NCBI GenBank assembly: GCA_013400975.1
Contig: WBMZ01009434.1
Span: 26,531 to 90,530, forward strand
Length of the DNA stretch: 64,000 nt
Direction of reading: 5' to 3'
Source: Atrichornis clamosus
Lineage: Eukaryota > Chordata > Aves > Passeriformes > Menuridae
Shown: positions 22,501 to 37,500 of the stretch, piece by piece
How the letters are laid out: the number at the start of each line of letters is the position of its first letter
Position numbering within the stretch: the first letter of the stretch is position 1
Notes under the pieces: generated by a model
What the model was told of the DNA's origin: nothing
The model's database searches: none
What the model saw: the letters and a program-made list of their open reading frames with translations, nothing else
Program-made: the position numbers and the translations under genes

Positions 22501-25500
22501 TTGCACCCTCATACCACAGTACCCTCAGTTGATTTCCATTGACATGAAAGAGGGCAGCTGGGTCAAGAGCCTCCTGGAGTCAATTGTAATTCTTAATTAC
22601 ACTACAAAGAGGGCATTAGTTAGTTAATACTAATAGGACAGAATAAGGAAATAGCACAGAAAGCACTGTATTTTAAATCCCATATATCATTCTTTCTACT
22701 TGAAGGAAAATCCAATAAAATGTGTTGCGCTTACCTCATTGCAATTTGCACTTTAGCTGTTCCAACTGCTTCTGTATCATCACTGTCAAACACCATCACT
22801 TCTGACACACATGGTCTGAAAGGAATCAAAGACAATTAAGGATTTGATTTTTCTCTTATTGAAGTGTTTGCATTTAGGTGATACAAGATTTTTTCCCTTC
22901 CATTCAGGGGTTGGGTGTATGGATTTTGTAAAATTAGCAGCTGAAGAAAGCCCATTTAAGAAGCAAGTGCAATCAGCCTTAGAGGTATGTATTACAGTGC
23001 TTATCAGCAGAAAGTCATATGTCTTCCCTCTTCACTGCCAAAAAAAAAGCCACACAAAAGCCTGCAAAAATAAGGCAGTGGGGGGTTTTTAGAGTTCTCT
23101 TGACTGGTTTTTAGTAAAAACGGCTGACTGCCCAGCAAGAGAAATATGACTTAACAACTGCAATCCTGTCCTGCATCAAGACAGCAAAAATTCTCAAGTT
23201 TTATTAGATTTAAGTAATTCCTTTGTTTCTTTAAGGAATCAAACTTTCTTAACCACATCAAAAGTGACAGAGTACACTGACTTGCCTTGCTGGAAACAGC
23301 TATTCTGCATCATTTCCCTCCCAATGTATTCCTCCTCCAAAGTTTTATGCACCAAAAGTCCCCAAAACTACATTCATTGTCTAATTGACTCAAGAGGCTA
23401 TGCTGTAGCACATGAAAACAGGATTAGCAGTCTTCTCTTCTAAGGATTTTCCACATTACTACTTGGCACTCTCTTGCATTTTGTTACATTTCAGCTGCAG
23501 GGGACACACGGACGGCTCATCTCACCCTCACCATCTGGACAGGCACCAGAATGACACTGTAGGCACCACAGAGGTTGGTAAGTTCATAACCCAAACAACA
23601 CCAGACATGTGGGTGTGATTGGGGTGCCTTCTGTAGCTGTCCCACTCCCCTCTCTGCAGAGCTCCCACTGAGGGGGCACAGGGGCCCTGGACACCCAACT
23701 GTCTGAGTGCCTGGCTTCAGCTCAGGAGCTCTAATTTACAGAGGCACTGCACTTCCTTGTCAAAGTGAATTGTGCTGTAAACAGAAAAATTACTCATTTA
23801 TCTACAGAATTAATGAAGATAATGAATGAATGGGGGAAATATGTGATGAGAGATTTTTCACCTCTACAGCCATGTCTTGCAACTAATGACCCTATAATTC
23901 ACCTTAATGCTAATAAAAACAGTAGGAAAATCCACGTTAGGTGTAGCAAAATCAGGTACCAATAAGATCAGTACTTTCCAGTGAACTTTTTGACAAAGAC
24001 CTGCAGATAGCTTTAGCAAGCAGCATGGGAGGTCCAGAAAGCCAGCTAGAGCAGTGATTCCAGCTGTGCCCTCTGTGGGAGAAATCCTGCAGGCACCACC
24101 TGCACTTGGCAACTGCACGGCAGCACGTACACATCCACGAGGCAGTTCAAGGTGCTTCTGCTCTCTTCCTTAAACATCCCAAAGTCCTCTCACACTGACT
24201 GAGGGCTGTCACTGACCGAGAGGAGGGGAACTTCACACCTGCCAGATGGCTCTGCTCCCCCTGCCAAGGCAGCAGCCACAGCTTACCAGCACCTTCACAA
24301 ACAGACCAGCTGTTCAAACAGCTCTCTGGGAGTTTGCCTTCAGCTACTTCTATTATGGGAAGCATGGGTCATTTTGATGATCAAATTCAACCTGCCCATA
24401 GCTTTTTCAGAAGTATTAAGAAACCTGAGATTGAGAACTTTAGCCACCGAATTACAAAAAAGGTCATAAGCAGCAGTATTCCAGCTGACTTTTGTGCAAA
24501 GCTGAGTGACTTCATCCTAGAGAGAGATGTGATGTCTACCTTTGTACAGACGCCTCGTACACCCCGCTATCTCCAGCAACAGATTCATCAGATACTGCAG
24601 CTGACACACATGCCACCTTCAGTGCCGGCCCTCCAGCTGTATTTATACCTATCAGAAAAGCACAGAGGAAAACCAAAAGCAGGTGTTAATGAAAACAAAC
24701 TGTCTGGACAAACAGCAGCTCTCCTTATCCTCCCCTTGAATTGCATTTTTTCCCCCAACCAAGTATTGTTAAGCAATAGCACATTTCTGAAGACAGAGAG
24801 GACACAGGTAGGGCAGGCTGAGCTCAAAAGCGAGGGAACGTGCCCAACTGCCCTGGAGAACAAAAAGCCCTGGGAAAATGGGAGGAACAGTGTGTGTGGT
24901 GGAGGTGAGAGCAGGGCTTTATTGCACAGCCAAGGCCCATTTAATCCCTGGGCCCTGCAGCAGTGTGAGGGCTGAGGTTACACACAGGTTGTGCCGAGTG
25001 TGTCACAGCTGCCTGCCCTGGCACCTCCCTGTTTGCAGGTCCTTGCAGGCAACGCCAGGAGGGGCTTCAAAGCCTGGAGAGGCAGGGAGCACCCATGACA
25101 TGTTGGGCAACACGCAGAAGCAGCAGAACTTCTAAATTCTAGTGAACTCATAAATAAAAACCAATAAAACAGCTCCTACTGCAATCACCCTCAAGCAGGC
25201 AGTAATCTTTCTGGTCCCAGCCACCCAGAGAGCAGTGCCCAGAGAGGGCAAACACTGCTCACCCAGCTCTGGCCAGGTATGGATTACGTGGAGCTGTATA
25301 TCCCATCTGGAGAGCTTATGGCAAGTTTAGCTTCTAGGAGGGGAACAGAAAAAACCACCACCCGCCTACCCCTCAACACAAAAGGTTTGTGTACACAGGA
25401 CAAAAGAAACATGGAGATAAAGAGAGATTATAAAACAGCAGCCACATGCAGGAATGTAGAAAAAAGGAGCTAGGGAATAGAAATCAAGGAAGATGAAGGG

Positions 25501-28500
25501 AGGAGTTTTGCATCGAAGTGTTATCTCACAAAAATTTGTTTGTTACAAAACAGGGAAAGATTCGCCCTGGAAACCTGAAAATTCTGCACCTTTCCACTTG
25601 AACACTTCCGTAGGGATGCTGCAGCCAAGACTCTGGAGGACTCATCTGCCAACGTGGCTAACAAGTGCTGGGACATACCCAGCTCTTGGCTCTCCCCCTC
25701 TGTCAGGGATGTGGGAGACCAGTTCAAAGAGTGAGGAGGTGCCATCTGCCACCCTGGGGGCAGCTGGAACCCCACAGCAGCACAGCAATGCACTCCTTTC
25801 CAAGGGGCTTTTGCTTTTCAGAAATGGTCCCTCCGTCCCATAGACTCAGAAAAGCACATGCCTCCAAACCAATATATGGTTTCCAACGCATATTTTCTGT
25901 ATTACAAAGCAAGTTTGGGTTTTGGTTGTTTTTTTGGCTTTTGAGTTTGTTTTTTGGGGGGTTTTCTTGTGTTGTTTTCTTCACAGTCTCACAAAGCCAC
26001 TTAAAGAATTAGAACCAGCTTTGAATAAATTGGTGGAAAAAGTATGCAAGGTCGACACAGGGTTATGGAATACCATAAGGACTTGTAAGGACATAAAGAC
26101 TTGTAAACCAACAGCAGAGGGTGCTACAGGTAACCCCAATCCTGAGACACCTGTGCCATTTGGGACCATTTATCCACGGATTTTTTGGCACTACCACCGA
26201 ATGACATTTCTCATCTTGGTATTCCCATGGAATCACTGGACAGAAATAAATGCCCAGACCCTTCCCCATAGGCCAATCCACATGAACAGAAGTTAGCACC
26301 TGTAACACAATGTATCAGTCATTAACTGAAACAAATGGATACATTTAATACGGGCATTCCCGGTTTAATCCATCCTCCCTGCTGCCCTGCACCAGGGCGT
26401 GGTCCCTGCTGTGCTCTGGATCCTAGGCTATGCTGGAGGTACATGGGCAGGGGCAAAACTCTGCTGCTTCTTTCCTCCAGGCTGCTTCATATCTCCTAGT
26501 GCCTGGTTTTCACAGGAAAATAACTCCTTCCCCACTGGCTGGATTCCTAGATCAGGTTGTTTGAGCTTTACACACCACTTGGAAATGCTGCCCTGGGAAT
26601 CCCTTTGCATGGGACTTGCTCACTGGGAAAGGCACTGCAAGTTGGCCTTCACACACCAAACTCCTTTTTCTCCCTCGGTTCCCAATGCCATGTAGTCATT
26701 TCAACCCAGAAAGCCTCATTTTTGACCTCAGGGCCAAGGGGGGTGAATACAGAAAGTGCACAGACCCCAGCAATGAAGTGAGTCTGTTGGTACTGCAGAG
26801 TGCTAAAGTGTAAATCTGAATAAAGATGAATGGTTCCCCAAAAAGGATTCCAGCCATCCTTTTCCTTACTGGTTTTACAGGAAGCTCAGCCCTGCAAGTC
26901 TTAATAAGACAAAATTTGGATTTTCAGTTTTTAGACTTAACTCTCTGAAGAGGTATCACACTAAAAAGAAAGTATATGGAAGAGCTCAGAACTGACTCAA
27001 CTCTCTTCCATATTTCCAAGCAGGCAGATAACATTACCTGTTACTGTTTTTTCACCTCTTTTCCCCCCTCATACCAAGAATTTAAAGTTTGCTCTTCTCT
27101 TCCTGCCATTTTCCCTCCCATGGGCTCTCCCAGACACACCATGACAAAGCCTTGAAGAGCTATGTCATGCACTGTCCTCACATCTACACCATTTAATCAG
27201 AGAATGCTGGACTCTGCCAGATCCCAGGTTTTGCTATGAGTTTCCCCAAAATCTCTCAGGTATTCTTCAGGTGAGAAAGGAAACCCTACTCCAGTCTCAA
27301 AGGTAGCAGAGGTTCTGCTCTAACAGAAAGCAGCAGCAAGCCCTCAGATCTATAGTATTCAGCTCTGCTTACAGAACATGTGAGCATGCTTTGCCCAGGA
27401 CTGACCACCCCAGAACACCCTGCATTTTGGGTGTTACACTGAACACCCCACCCCCAAAATGCCTAAGGAGTAAAATCTCATCTCGTTATTGCCCTGAAAT
27501 AAACTACTTATGGTGATTATTTTGTCTGCTGACTGGCTAACAGCAGTAATCACTTAATCTGCTTAACACCTGAGCTTTCACTTTAACAGCCCTGGCAAAT
27601 CTTGAAGAGCTAAAAAGGTTAAAACTAATCAGTGCCCAGTTCTAATAAGAATAATTAGTGTTTCCTACACAAATGCATAATACCTCTTGCTTGTAGGAAA
27701 ATGGTAGCTCAAAGGGGAAGATTTTCACTTGTGTTTTTTATTGTGTTTTAAATAGTGTCAGCCTTCTTACTGCAGAAGGCAGTGATAACATGGTACTAGT
27801 TCCCTTTATTCACATAGGCTGTTCAAGAATCCTGTGAAAAACAGAAGCAAACTGCACTGCTGGCTCACAGGACTACAGCTTGCAAGTTTACATTGTCTTT
27901 AAAGCTCTTCCTCACTGCAGCTACAAATCCAGTCCTGTCACTCATTGGACTTAACCCAACCACAGTCACAAGGGCTTCAGACAGGCCCTAGCACTGTGCC
28001 CTGGCTGTGCCAACTGCTTCCCGTCCGCTTCAGCCCAGCCATCATTCCAGAAAAGGACGAGCCCTTCCCACACACCAACATGCCATATGCATATATGAGA
28101 ACATCCACTATCTCTAAATGTCTTATTTTATCATGCTCACAATCTAAACACGTTTTTGTTGCTAAGAGACCAAACCAGCAGAATTCAAGCACAGCCATGA
28201 CATGTCTGCTCAGCTGAAATTAATAAATTCATTGCCACTGATTTACTGGGAACCAGAGCAAGATCTTATGCACACGGAGGTGGTGGGGAAGGATTATTAT
28301 CATAATTTGTTAACAATTAAGCTAAAGGGCTTTCCCAGCCCTCCTCAAAAGCTTGGTCAAAAACTTTGCATCAATATGGCATTATATGTCTCCAAGATAT
28401 AAAACAATAGATGACATTCTGAATAGTTTAGTGCCAAATGAAACCAGGAAAGCCACCACAACCATTTATATTTGCACATGAAACCCCTGTGATTTGTGTA

Positions 28501-31500
28501 CACAGGCATCTAAGTACAACAAAAACACACCTAAATCAGTCTCCTGCAAGACTCATCAGATCAGCAGTAATTTTCATGTACAAATTAAAATACCAAACCC
28601 TCCCTCCCCAACAAGACAGAACACACGGCTGAAACCATTTTTCAAGATAAAGATATCAAGATGACAGACAGCTTCTGAAACACTTACTTCTCAATGCTTT
28701 ATGAATCGCATTAAATATAAATGCAAGCAGTGCATGCAAATCTTTTCTTACCATACCTTGACCTAGATGTTTATCTCCTGCTTGAGGCTCTTCCAGTCTA
28801 CAGTTGCCACTCCCAGTGTTTAGGGTGAGTTCTGACAGATTTGCACTTATCTCTGCATCATCAAAATCCATATGGCTTGAAAAGGCGTCACCAGCTAGGA
28901 GTGGGTCTATCACCAGTGGAGAGCAAGGTGGAGAAGGAGAAGAGAGAGATGACCTTGGGGACAGTGATGTCATGGATTTTGGAGTACCAGACAAGGACCT
29001 GAGGGCCTGCACTCGACTCGTGGTATCTGCTTTTTGAGTTTTCGCCACTTCGTTCTCGTGAATAGTGGTGATACAGCCTGACGGCCTAAACCCAGCGGCT
29101 CCTTCTAAGAGCAAGTCAAGCTTGTTTTGATATTCGGAGTCCAACTGCTCCAACTGCTCCAGGTGCTCGTAGTAGAGATCAGTGAAACTGGCTGAGGTGG
29201 ACGAATCCTGGCTGGAGGTGGCAAGGGACCCTCTGCTAGACGCAAGAGAACCAGGGCTGCTGCTCGAGGAGAGGGAAAGCATGCTGGTGGAGAGACTGAA
29301 GGAAACAAGTCAGAAAACCATTACACTGTACCTTCTGATCTCTCATGAAAACACTGCAATGCCACCACATCTCTAAGCCCACGTGGTTTTGCTTTGTTAG
29401 CTCAGGCCACACGCATTAGTCCCCAGAGCAATCCAGAACCACATCTACACAGCGGAAACGGTGGCTGACTTCTCAGTAAAACAGTGCCATTCATACACAG
29501 CTTCCTACTCACCATACCAAACTCCTGAAAGTCCTAGTTTAGCCAAAACAACTCTAATGAACAGCTCCAAACCCATTAAAATTAGTGACACCACCCTCCT
29601 CCCACATCTGTCTGGAAAACATCTATGGCTCCTGTTAATCTCCAAAGCAGACCACAAAAACCAGCAAGGCCCATGCAAGAAGATGAAGTTATTGCAATGA
29701 ACTGTCTGACCATATGGAAATTTTCTTCCGTTTGCTTCAATCTTGGACCTGCAGCCAAAAGGCAGTATCACAGCTGCCTGGAACTGGCCCTCAGAGATCC
29801 CAACAGCTAGCAGTTCCCAGAAAACTGGCAGGATTTATCCATGTGAAAGACTGCTACATGGAATCCAGTGCCAAGAGAGCAAGGGAAAAAGTTGGGACTG
29901 GGTTGTGAAATCAATTCACACACATTATTTATCCCTAGAGTTCTAGGTTCAGAACATAACTGACAGCAAAATTAATTTTAAACAGGTGCTGAATAGAAGT
30001 CTGCTCAGATGAGAAACCACAGACACCACAGCACAGTTTTCGGCTCAGAAGACCAAACAAATATTCCAGTAGTGACTACAACATGTACCATCTCTAGAAA
30101 TTCCAATTAAACCAACATTCCTGCTCTGGATATTAAAGCTCTTGCTCATCATTGACCCTCATTCAGATAGGGATTAGCTATTGAAAAATTTCTGCATATG
30201 TGTAAGTGGCTTAAGTTGCCCCACTGAAAAACAGTGAGATGTTAATAAGCCTAACAACCCCATATTTATTATTTATGGGGTAAAAGACAGAAGCTACATT
30301 TGTACAATTATGTCCATGACCTTATGAGAAAAAGGCAGGTATGCTGTATTTAGCATAATTTTGGCAAAAAATGTCTTCTGCATTTGTATGACAGAGGTGC
30401 ACTGCATCACATTGTTCAAAAAGCTTTTGGTTGAAGCATGATAGATGTTTTTGCATATTGGTATTATATACAGAACCGTCGAGGTCTGATGAATTTACAG
30501 CTTTTCAGTGTACTTCACTATGAAAAGGGAGGGGTTTTAAATCTTTTCCCTATCAAAAAACTGGGCTCAACTTCCTTTTGTGCATGCCTTTGAATGCCAG
30601 ACATTTTGCATTATGGGGTTAATAACAAACACTTATTCTTATGAAGGAGCATGCCAAGAACACTGGGCACATGGTTAGGAAGAAATTAGTTTCACATGCT
30701 TCTTGGTCACCTCAAAAGATCCCTAATCAGCTAGGTGGAATGAAAATATGATGCATTTCCACTGCATAAAAGCCTCACAGATAGCTATTCTCCATGCTGG
30801 CTTATTTACATGTCAGTCTTGCACTATGATTTCTTTCCAGTCTTTTCGGTGTCATCTTCACAAAATGAAACAGAATCCAAGTGGAGCAGAAGCTACAAAC
30901 AGAGTAAATTCAGTACACACTGACAGGAAAAAACCTCAGCCAAACAAAAACCCCACCAAACTTTCTCGCTATCAGAATGACAAAAACATAGTTTTAGCAA
31001 AATGATTTGACCTTACTGCCTGTGGTCATGCATTTGTCTGGAAATAGTAATCCTGTGCTCTTTCAAAACTACAGCCTGAACTGGAAACCATTCCTTACAC
31101 CATATGAACAGATTTAGGGATATCTCCATATATTGTCTACATTGCAAGCAATAGCACGCTTGGAATTAGAGAAATATTTTCATGACATTCATACGTCAAC
31201 ATGTAGTTGCATTGGTAAGATTCACTTCACTTGCTGTGTTAAGCTGTCTTTAACATATTTTATTAATATAATACTTCAGTAACTCAAACTTTAGTGAAAA
31301 AGTCTCAGCTATCCCTAGTCACCTGAATATTACATGTCTGAAATAGAAGGGGCTGTGCAAGCTCCTTCTGCTGGCAGACAGAAGCACCACCACAAGGTTG
31401 TGCAGTCCATTGGAAAGCACCCATCTAAGCTGACCTGTGATCCTGAGGCTTCTCCTTCCACTGACTGCACAGGGGTCCTAGGTACTGCTGTCACTGAAAG

Positions 31501-34500
31501 GCCTTTTAGGCCTCTCAGCTGGCAGGTGAAAGCAGAGAAAGGCAGTGGCACAATGTGCAGTCAAAGCACCTACAGCTCCTGGGAAGGGTCACCCACCTCT
31601 TCAGCTGGGTGTGCAACACGGCAACCAAGCGGGTTGTTTCTTCCAGTTCTCGGACGAGCTGATTCCTTTTGCTGTTCAACTTCAACCTAAGAGAAGACAG
31701 AAGAAAAAGATGAGCTAAAGCAGCAGACACCATATTAAATAATGATTTTTTATGTGAAATCCTACAAAAGTTCGTAGCGATACACAGTATAATATAGGGC
31801 AGAACTTCGTCAAGACACGTAGGTGTTTACCAACTTCAAAGACTCTTAAAATGAAGAACTCAATCCTGAGAACATTCACAACAGGATAAAACAATTACAG
31901 ATGGTATCATTAAAGTTAATGTTTCTAGGATCAGAACTCAAAAACAGTTGGGCAGATTTTACTCACTATGCACTATTGTGTTCCTATAGTTCCTGTGCTA
32001 ATAAAAGTATAAATGCCTTAATCTCCTTTATTAACCATCTCATTACAGCTTTACACGAATTATTGACTTTAGCAACATCTCAGCTTTATTTCCCCCCTGA
32101 ATTGCTTTGAGACAAACACTTGCACTTGGGTGCTCACACCCTAACTCAACAGGCCTCTGGACACAAATCCTTCTCCATGTTATTTCTTTGGCACTCTAGA
32201 ATGTGACTATATTCCTAAAAATCCCAAATGAAAGTGTTGATCTTATGGCAAGACCAGAAACATTTGTCAAACCACAGGTATTTCAGGCAGGTAAAAGTCT
32301 TACAGCTGAGAAGTCTACATTTTTTTTCAGCATGATAAAACCATGAGAAGACTACGTAGAAAATTGGTGTTGTCTGGACACTGACCATGTAGAAGAAATG
32401 AAAATACAAAGCCAAAGAGAATGAATGCAATGTGCCTATTCTATATATGTTCAAGAGACTGCAGCTACCAGAAACATTGCTGAGCCACCCACATTAATAC
32501 AACCAGGCTGCAAAACACCTGTAGGCAATGCCTAATGCAGTGTTCAGCCTCACTGTACATTCCCCTGAGGTAATGTAAAACAGGTAAAATTAGGGAAGAA
32601 AGTTGGCATTTTTTTTCAGCTAGTTTAGATTCTCAGTATATTCCATGCAAGTCCCACAGCCCTGTCAAATACCAGATCCTACAGGAATCACATACAAGGA
32701 TGCTCAGAACAAATAACAAATTTAAAAAATTTGAAATTCCATCTGCTGACATTTACCAAGGCCCAGACTGCACAGCAAGTGTAGAAGCTGCTGTGAGGCC
32801 GCATACAGAAACATTACACTGCACTGGGTTATTCTGAGCATTTCTTACATTCCCATAAAGGATCCACTGTAGGAATAACCACCTTTCCCCATGAGGGGAG
32901 TAAGACCTGCAGGTGGGTTGTCTGGGAGATGATTTCAGGAGCCTGTTCTGAGGAGAGTCTCCTGGGAATGTGAGGGCAGTGCTATGGGCAGTCAGGCAGA
33001 GGATGCTGCTGTTTGCTCCCAGTTACCTCTTGCCCAACGAGGCCCTGCCCTGTGCCCACCACCCTACCTCTCAGTGAGAGCTTTGCTCTGAGTGTCTCTA
33101 GCAGCCTGAAGGTCTTCCTCCAGGCGCCTCCTCTCTGTCTCCAGTCTCTCCACCTCTCCTCGAGTCCATTTTCTGGGGCTAATAAACCGCATTTCTTTTA
33201 AAAGCTCCTCCTTCTCATTAATTAGTATCAGACGATCCCGTTCGGAGTCCAGCACACCAGGCCAGGCCTCGCTGTCAAGCTTAGCCAGTTGGATCTTCAG
33301 GTTTGCTATTCTGCAGGAAACAAATCAAAAGAAAGCAGTTATTCCCTGGGGAGGGCCTGATCTCCTGCTCCAGACATGCAAAGGTGCACCACAGCCAAGC
33401 ACATCTTCCACTGCTCTGAGGAAGGCCTTCAGCTCCAGGACAGCCTCCCCTGCCCTCACGTCCCCTTTGCCAAAGTGCTCTCAAGTGACAGCACCCTTGG
33501 GATGTGGACATGCCGAATGGGATTTTAAATCAGGTTTGTTCACAATGGAAAACGAAGTTAACGAAGTTAATCTGCACTGTTCACCACTCAGGGAATAATA
33601 AAATAAAAATTCTGGATCTCAGGAAAAGCTATCAGATATACCATAGTTGTTTTATATGCCTTACAGCTATGACCTGACCGTAGTTCATGTGGAGAGTATG
33701 ATGTGGTAAATATCTGCTCTTTAATCACTTTTATGGAAAAGAATTATATACAATAGTTTATATCCCCATATACAGTCAAGATAAAGATCAGTGGTTAGTC
33801 AAAAGCTTAAAAACTTTTTTTTTGTCTTCACAATGAGGAAGTTAATTATATCTCCATGTTGCTACTGGAAGAATGCACCTGTTGACTCAGCAGTAAGCAT
33901 TTTGGACACATTGAGGAGCAACACTACTTCTGGTGCAACCTGAAACCTGCACCTGAGGATGTGAGGAGTTGGAGCAGCAATGCAATCCTACCAAAATCCA
34001 GAGCTGCTTACTTGCATCAAATTCAAAGTCTATTTTCTTAGAGGTATCATTACAGATTTCAGCTTAAAGCCTCTGTCACAAGTCCTTCCTTCAGCACCAC
34101 ACGAGAGCAGGCAGCAAGAAGATGACTAAAAGCAACAGACCTAGAATTTAGTAAGAGCTTTGATTGACAGCAGAGGAGGAGAGCACAGCTTGTGGCAGGT
34201 AAGGAGGCTGCTCACTCCAACTATCTGCCCATTCCCAATTTCCCAAGAATCTGAACTGCTCAGTTAGCTCCACAAATGGTCAGCTTTGCAATGCAACACG
34301 CAGAGAAAACCAGCAGCAGGCCAGGATACAGAACCAAGGGCAGTAATGTCAGTCTTCCCAAAGGAAGCTGTCTCCTTTGCACTCACTGACCTGCAACTCT
34401 TCATGATCTGACAGGGTGATCACGGTAGTTTGGTGCGAAATAATAGTACAGATAAAACTGACTTAGAATTACCAAGGACTTGCATTTCTGGAAGTCATGC

Positions 34501-37500
34501 ATCCAAAAAATCAAGTGGGAAGTAGGGAATGGGAAGGGCAGAATGGGCTGCGGTGAAAAAGGTTAGAAAAGCTTAGAAGGCAAACAAGGAGAAAAAGTAT
34601 TTGGAAAGATATTTGCAAAAATAATTCACCTGACTGAACACCAGAGAGTCAAGGCATACATGCCCCTTCATGTGATTAACTCAGGTTAATCTCTCACTCG
34701 GGTTTAGTAAATGCATAAGAAATGGAAGTGAAATGCTGCACATGTCAAATGAATGTCCAATATTCATGTCTCTTTGAAAAGGGCTTTGTGATCTGGTGAC
34801 AGAGTTACTGGACTTAAATTGGGCACAGCAAATAGTTGCAGCTACTAATGTGGATTCACCTCTTTCTAGAATGTGGTTTATGCTGCAGAAGCTCACAAGA
34901 TGGTGTTTGCCTCCTCCAGCAAACCAGCACACAGACAGGCACAGAGCACATTCAGTGCCAACCAGCAAAATCAAAGTGTGTGGAGTAAGTAATAAGATGC
35001 AGATCTGGGCAGCAGCAGCTACATGGCTCCTGAATGGCCTGGAAGAATAAAGCTTTGTCTTCCAAGCTCCAGAGGCCAAGAGGAACTCGAGTCCCGAGAG
35101 TGCCTGTGAAGGATTAGGCTCACACACACTGACTTGCCTCCACCACCACAGGAGACAGACTAGAGATCACCTTTCTGAAGAGAAGCATCACTTTCTGTAA
35201 ACCCATTTCCCACAGCAGGTTGCTTACTCTAATTAAAGTTCCATAATTGATAGATATTCAGCTCAACTATTTTTAGGTCGTCTTAAGAGCTGTTTTGTTT
35301 TTGAGTGCCTGATTAAGTGCAATACTGTGCTCCAATGAAGAATTAACAGTGGCATTAATTCATAATCCAAGAATTCCTCTGTGCATTTTGAAGGGATATG
35401 AGTCTAAGAGGATTGGCTGGCATAAATCTGATCACTTTTGGCATACATTTGCATGGATATGGCTTTTCCACTGGAATTTGTTCCCTATGCATTTCCGAGT
35501 TGAACAGCTTTGCTAAACTAACCTCCAGTTTTACCTCTGGTAAATGATCATTAGTTTTCCCCTTCTCAGTTAAAAGGAGGTTTGTTTTTCTATTTTCCCA
35601 GTAAAGTAGCACCATTACAAAGGAAACACTTTGCAGAAGGTCTGCACTTGGCCGAACACTCTAGCCCTTCAGCATTCACTGCCTGAGTATGAACTGCATC
35701 ACTGCTGAGCCAGGCTGGGCTTGCAGTGCTGGGCTCAGGTCATGCTGTCTTTCTGAATGGCCACCAGACTGAACAAATACAGAACAGGAAGCTCAAGGTT
35801 TATTTAATTGTTTTCTTTTTACCTAGAAAAGGCAGTTAGATGATTTATTCATTGTTATAACAAGTCTCCTTTTTTTTATTAGGGAAAGTTAGTACTTTCT
35901 ATTATTATGCAACACAGGCATAACACGTAAAATGTTTAGTCTCTCTGGAGATTGTTCAGAGCACATACACCTCCACAGAAGCATACACTAAGATGTGTAT
36001 CTACACCAGTAATTAGCAATTCTACATCAGATAAGCTTCTGTTCTTGAGTTAAAAAAAAAACCCTAAGTGGGATGTGTGGTCTAAAAACTGACCAATACC
36101 TATACCAATCTAAATACCCACCACCGTTGCAATGTTGTTCAATGTGACATTAAAATATTTCATTTTAGGAGATTATAAAATATCTAAAATCCCAGAGTTA
36201 CCACCAGTCACACAGAATCCAGGCTGAAAGTGTAACTGCTGAAGGAACTCAAACAGTGCAGAGTGCAAGTGCTACACAACTGAGTTACTACTACATCTGA
36301 AATTGTACAACAATTTAGTTGCATCTCTGGTTACTTTTTCCTGCAGCAGCTGTCTTCTATTGAGATGCAGCAGTGATATCTCTTTTGACATGATACCCCT
36401 CATCCGTTTCCAACATAATTAAGCTAAAGGTTTGTCACTGCAGCTGCCCCGTGTCCTTTTTTTGCAGGTCTTACATTATCTGCTCGAGGGCTCTGTTGTC
36501 CCCCTGAGCTGTGACAGCAAAGGACGTAGTGGTGGGGAAGGGAACACCCAGAACTGGGTCCTGACAGTTCTGGTGTGGTGAAGTTCAGCAAGATATTCAC
36601 CCACATCTGTGCTCGGCGTCTGGTCCACAGCAATGGTGCAAACAGTGTCTGCCACAGTTCATTTTCAAAAGCATCAACCCCTTACAAATCCAGTAGCTCT
36701 AGACTAAGTAGTACAGGACCATCTTGATTTCAAGTTTAAGTTCTTAAGATCTACCTTCCCAGAAAATGCCGAGCTAATAAAACACACGCATTTCCACGAT
36801 TTGGTTCCTTCACAGTACATGCAGGGCAAAGTACTTACCCTTCTATTGTGTTTCTGGAACATTTTAATGCTGCTGTGGGGACAGGAAACACTTCTAACAT
36901 CACAAGGAAGAATTTTCACAGGAACAGAAGGTTCCTTGTGAGTCACTATATCCATAGTATTGTTTCAGCTCTAAACCAGTCAAGGTATTTGTTTCTGCAG
37001 CTCCTACTAAATACTGCCAAAACCACAGTGCTGATAGCTGGAAGTCTTTTCATTTTAGCATCAACTATTCATGTCCATCTAGATCCATCTTTCCTCATGA
37101 TAATGTTTTTTAAACTTTGAGAAAAACCTATAGATAACCTAAGACAAACACGGGTTATGAGTAACAAGTATTCTTTAACTGCAAGATGTGTTGTATGCCC
37201 CTTATCATTACTTCAAATGAAGCATTGCACTGCCTTTAAAAAGTTCTCTCTCTTTATAAAGAGCATATTAAGTATACTCTTGGGTTTGTTGCTATTCACT
37301 TGCCCCTTCTTGGAAAAGATACAGGATAAAGTAAGAGTATTCCTCTTCAGTCTGAAGATGTAAAGTCAGCGTGAATTAAACTGATGTCTTCAGCAAAGCT
37401 TAAAAGTAAAAAGCAATTTTAACACTGAAAAATTAACTGCTGCATCTGAAGGAACAGTATTTTTAATGCTGCCTTAAAAAGTCTCTGAATGATTTGAGTG

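Noticed and set aside
24334..24975. 213-codon open frame on the plus strand
   Set aside because: It runs antisense across WWC1 exon 12. The minus-strand frame matches WWC1 and joins both neighbouring exons in phase; the plus-strand product resembles nothing.
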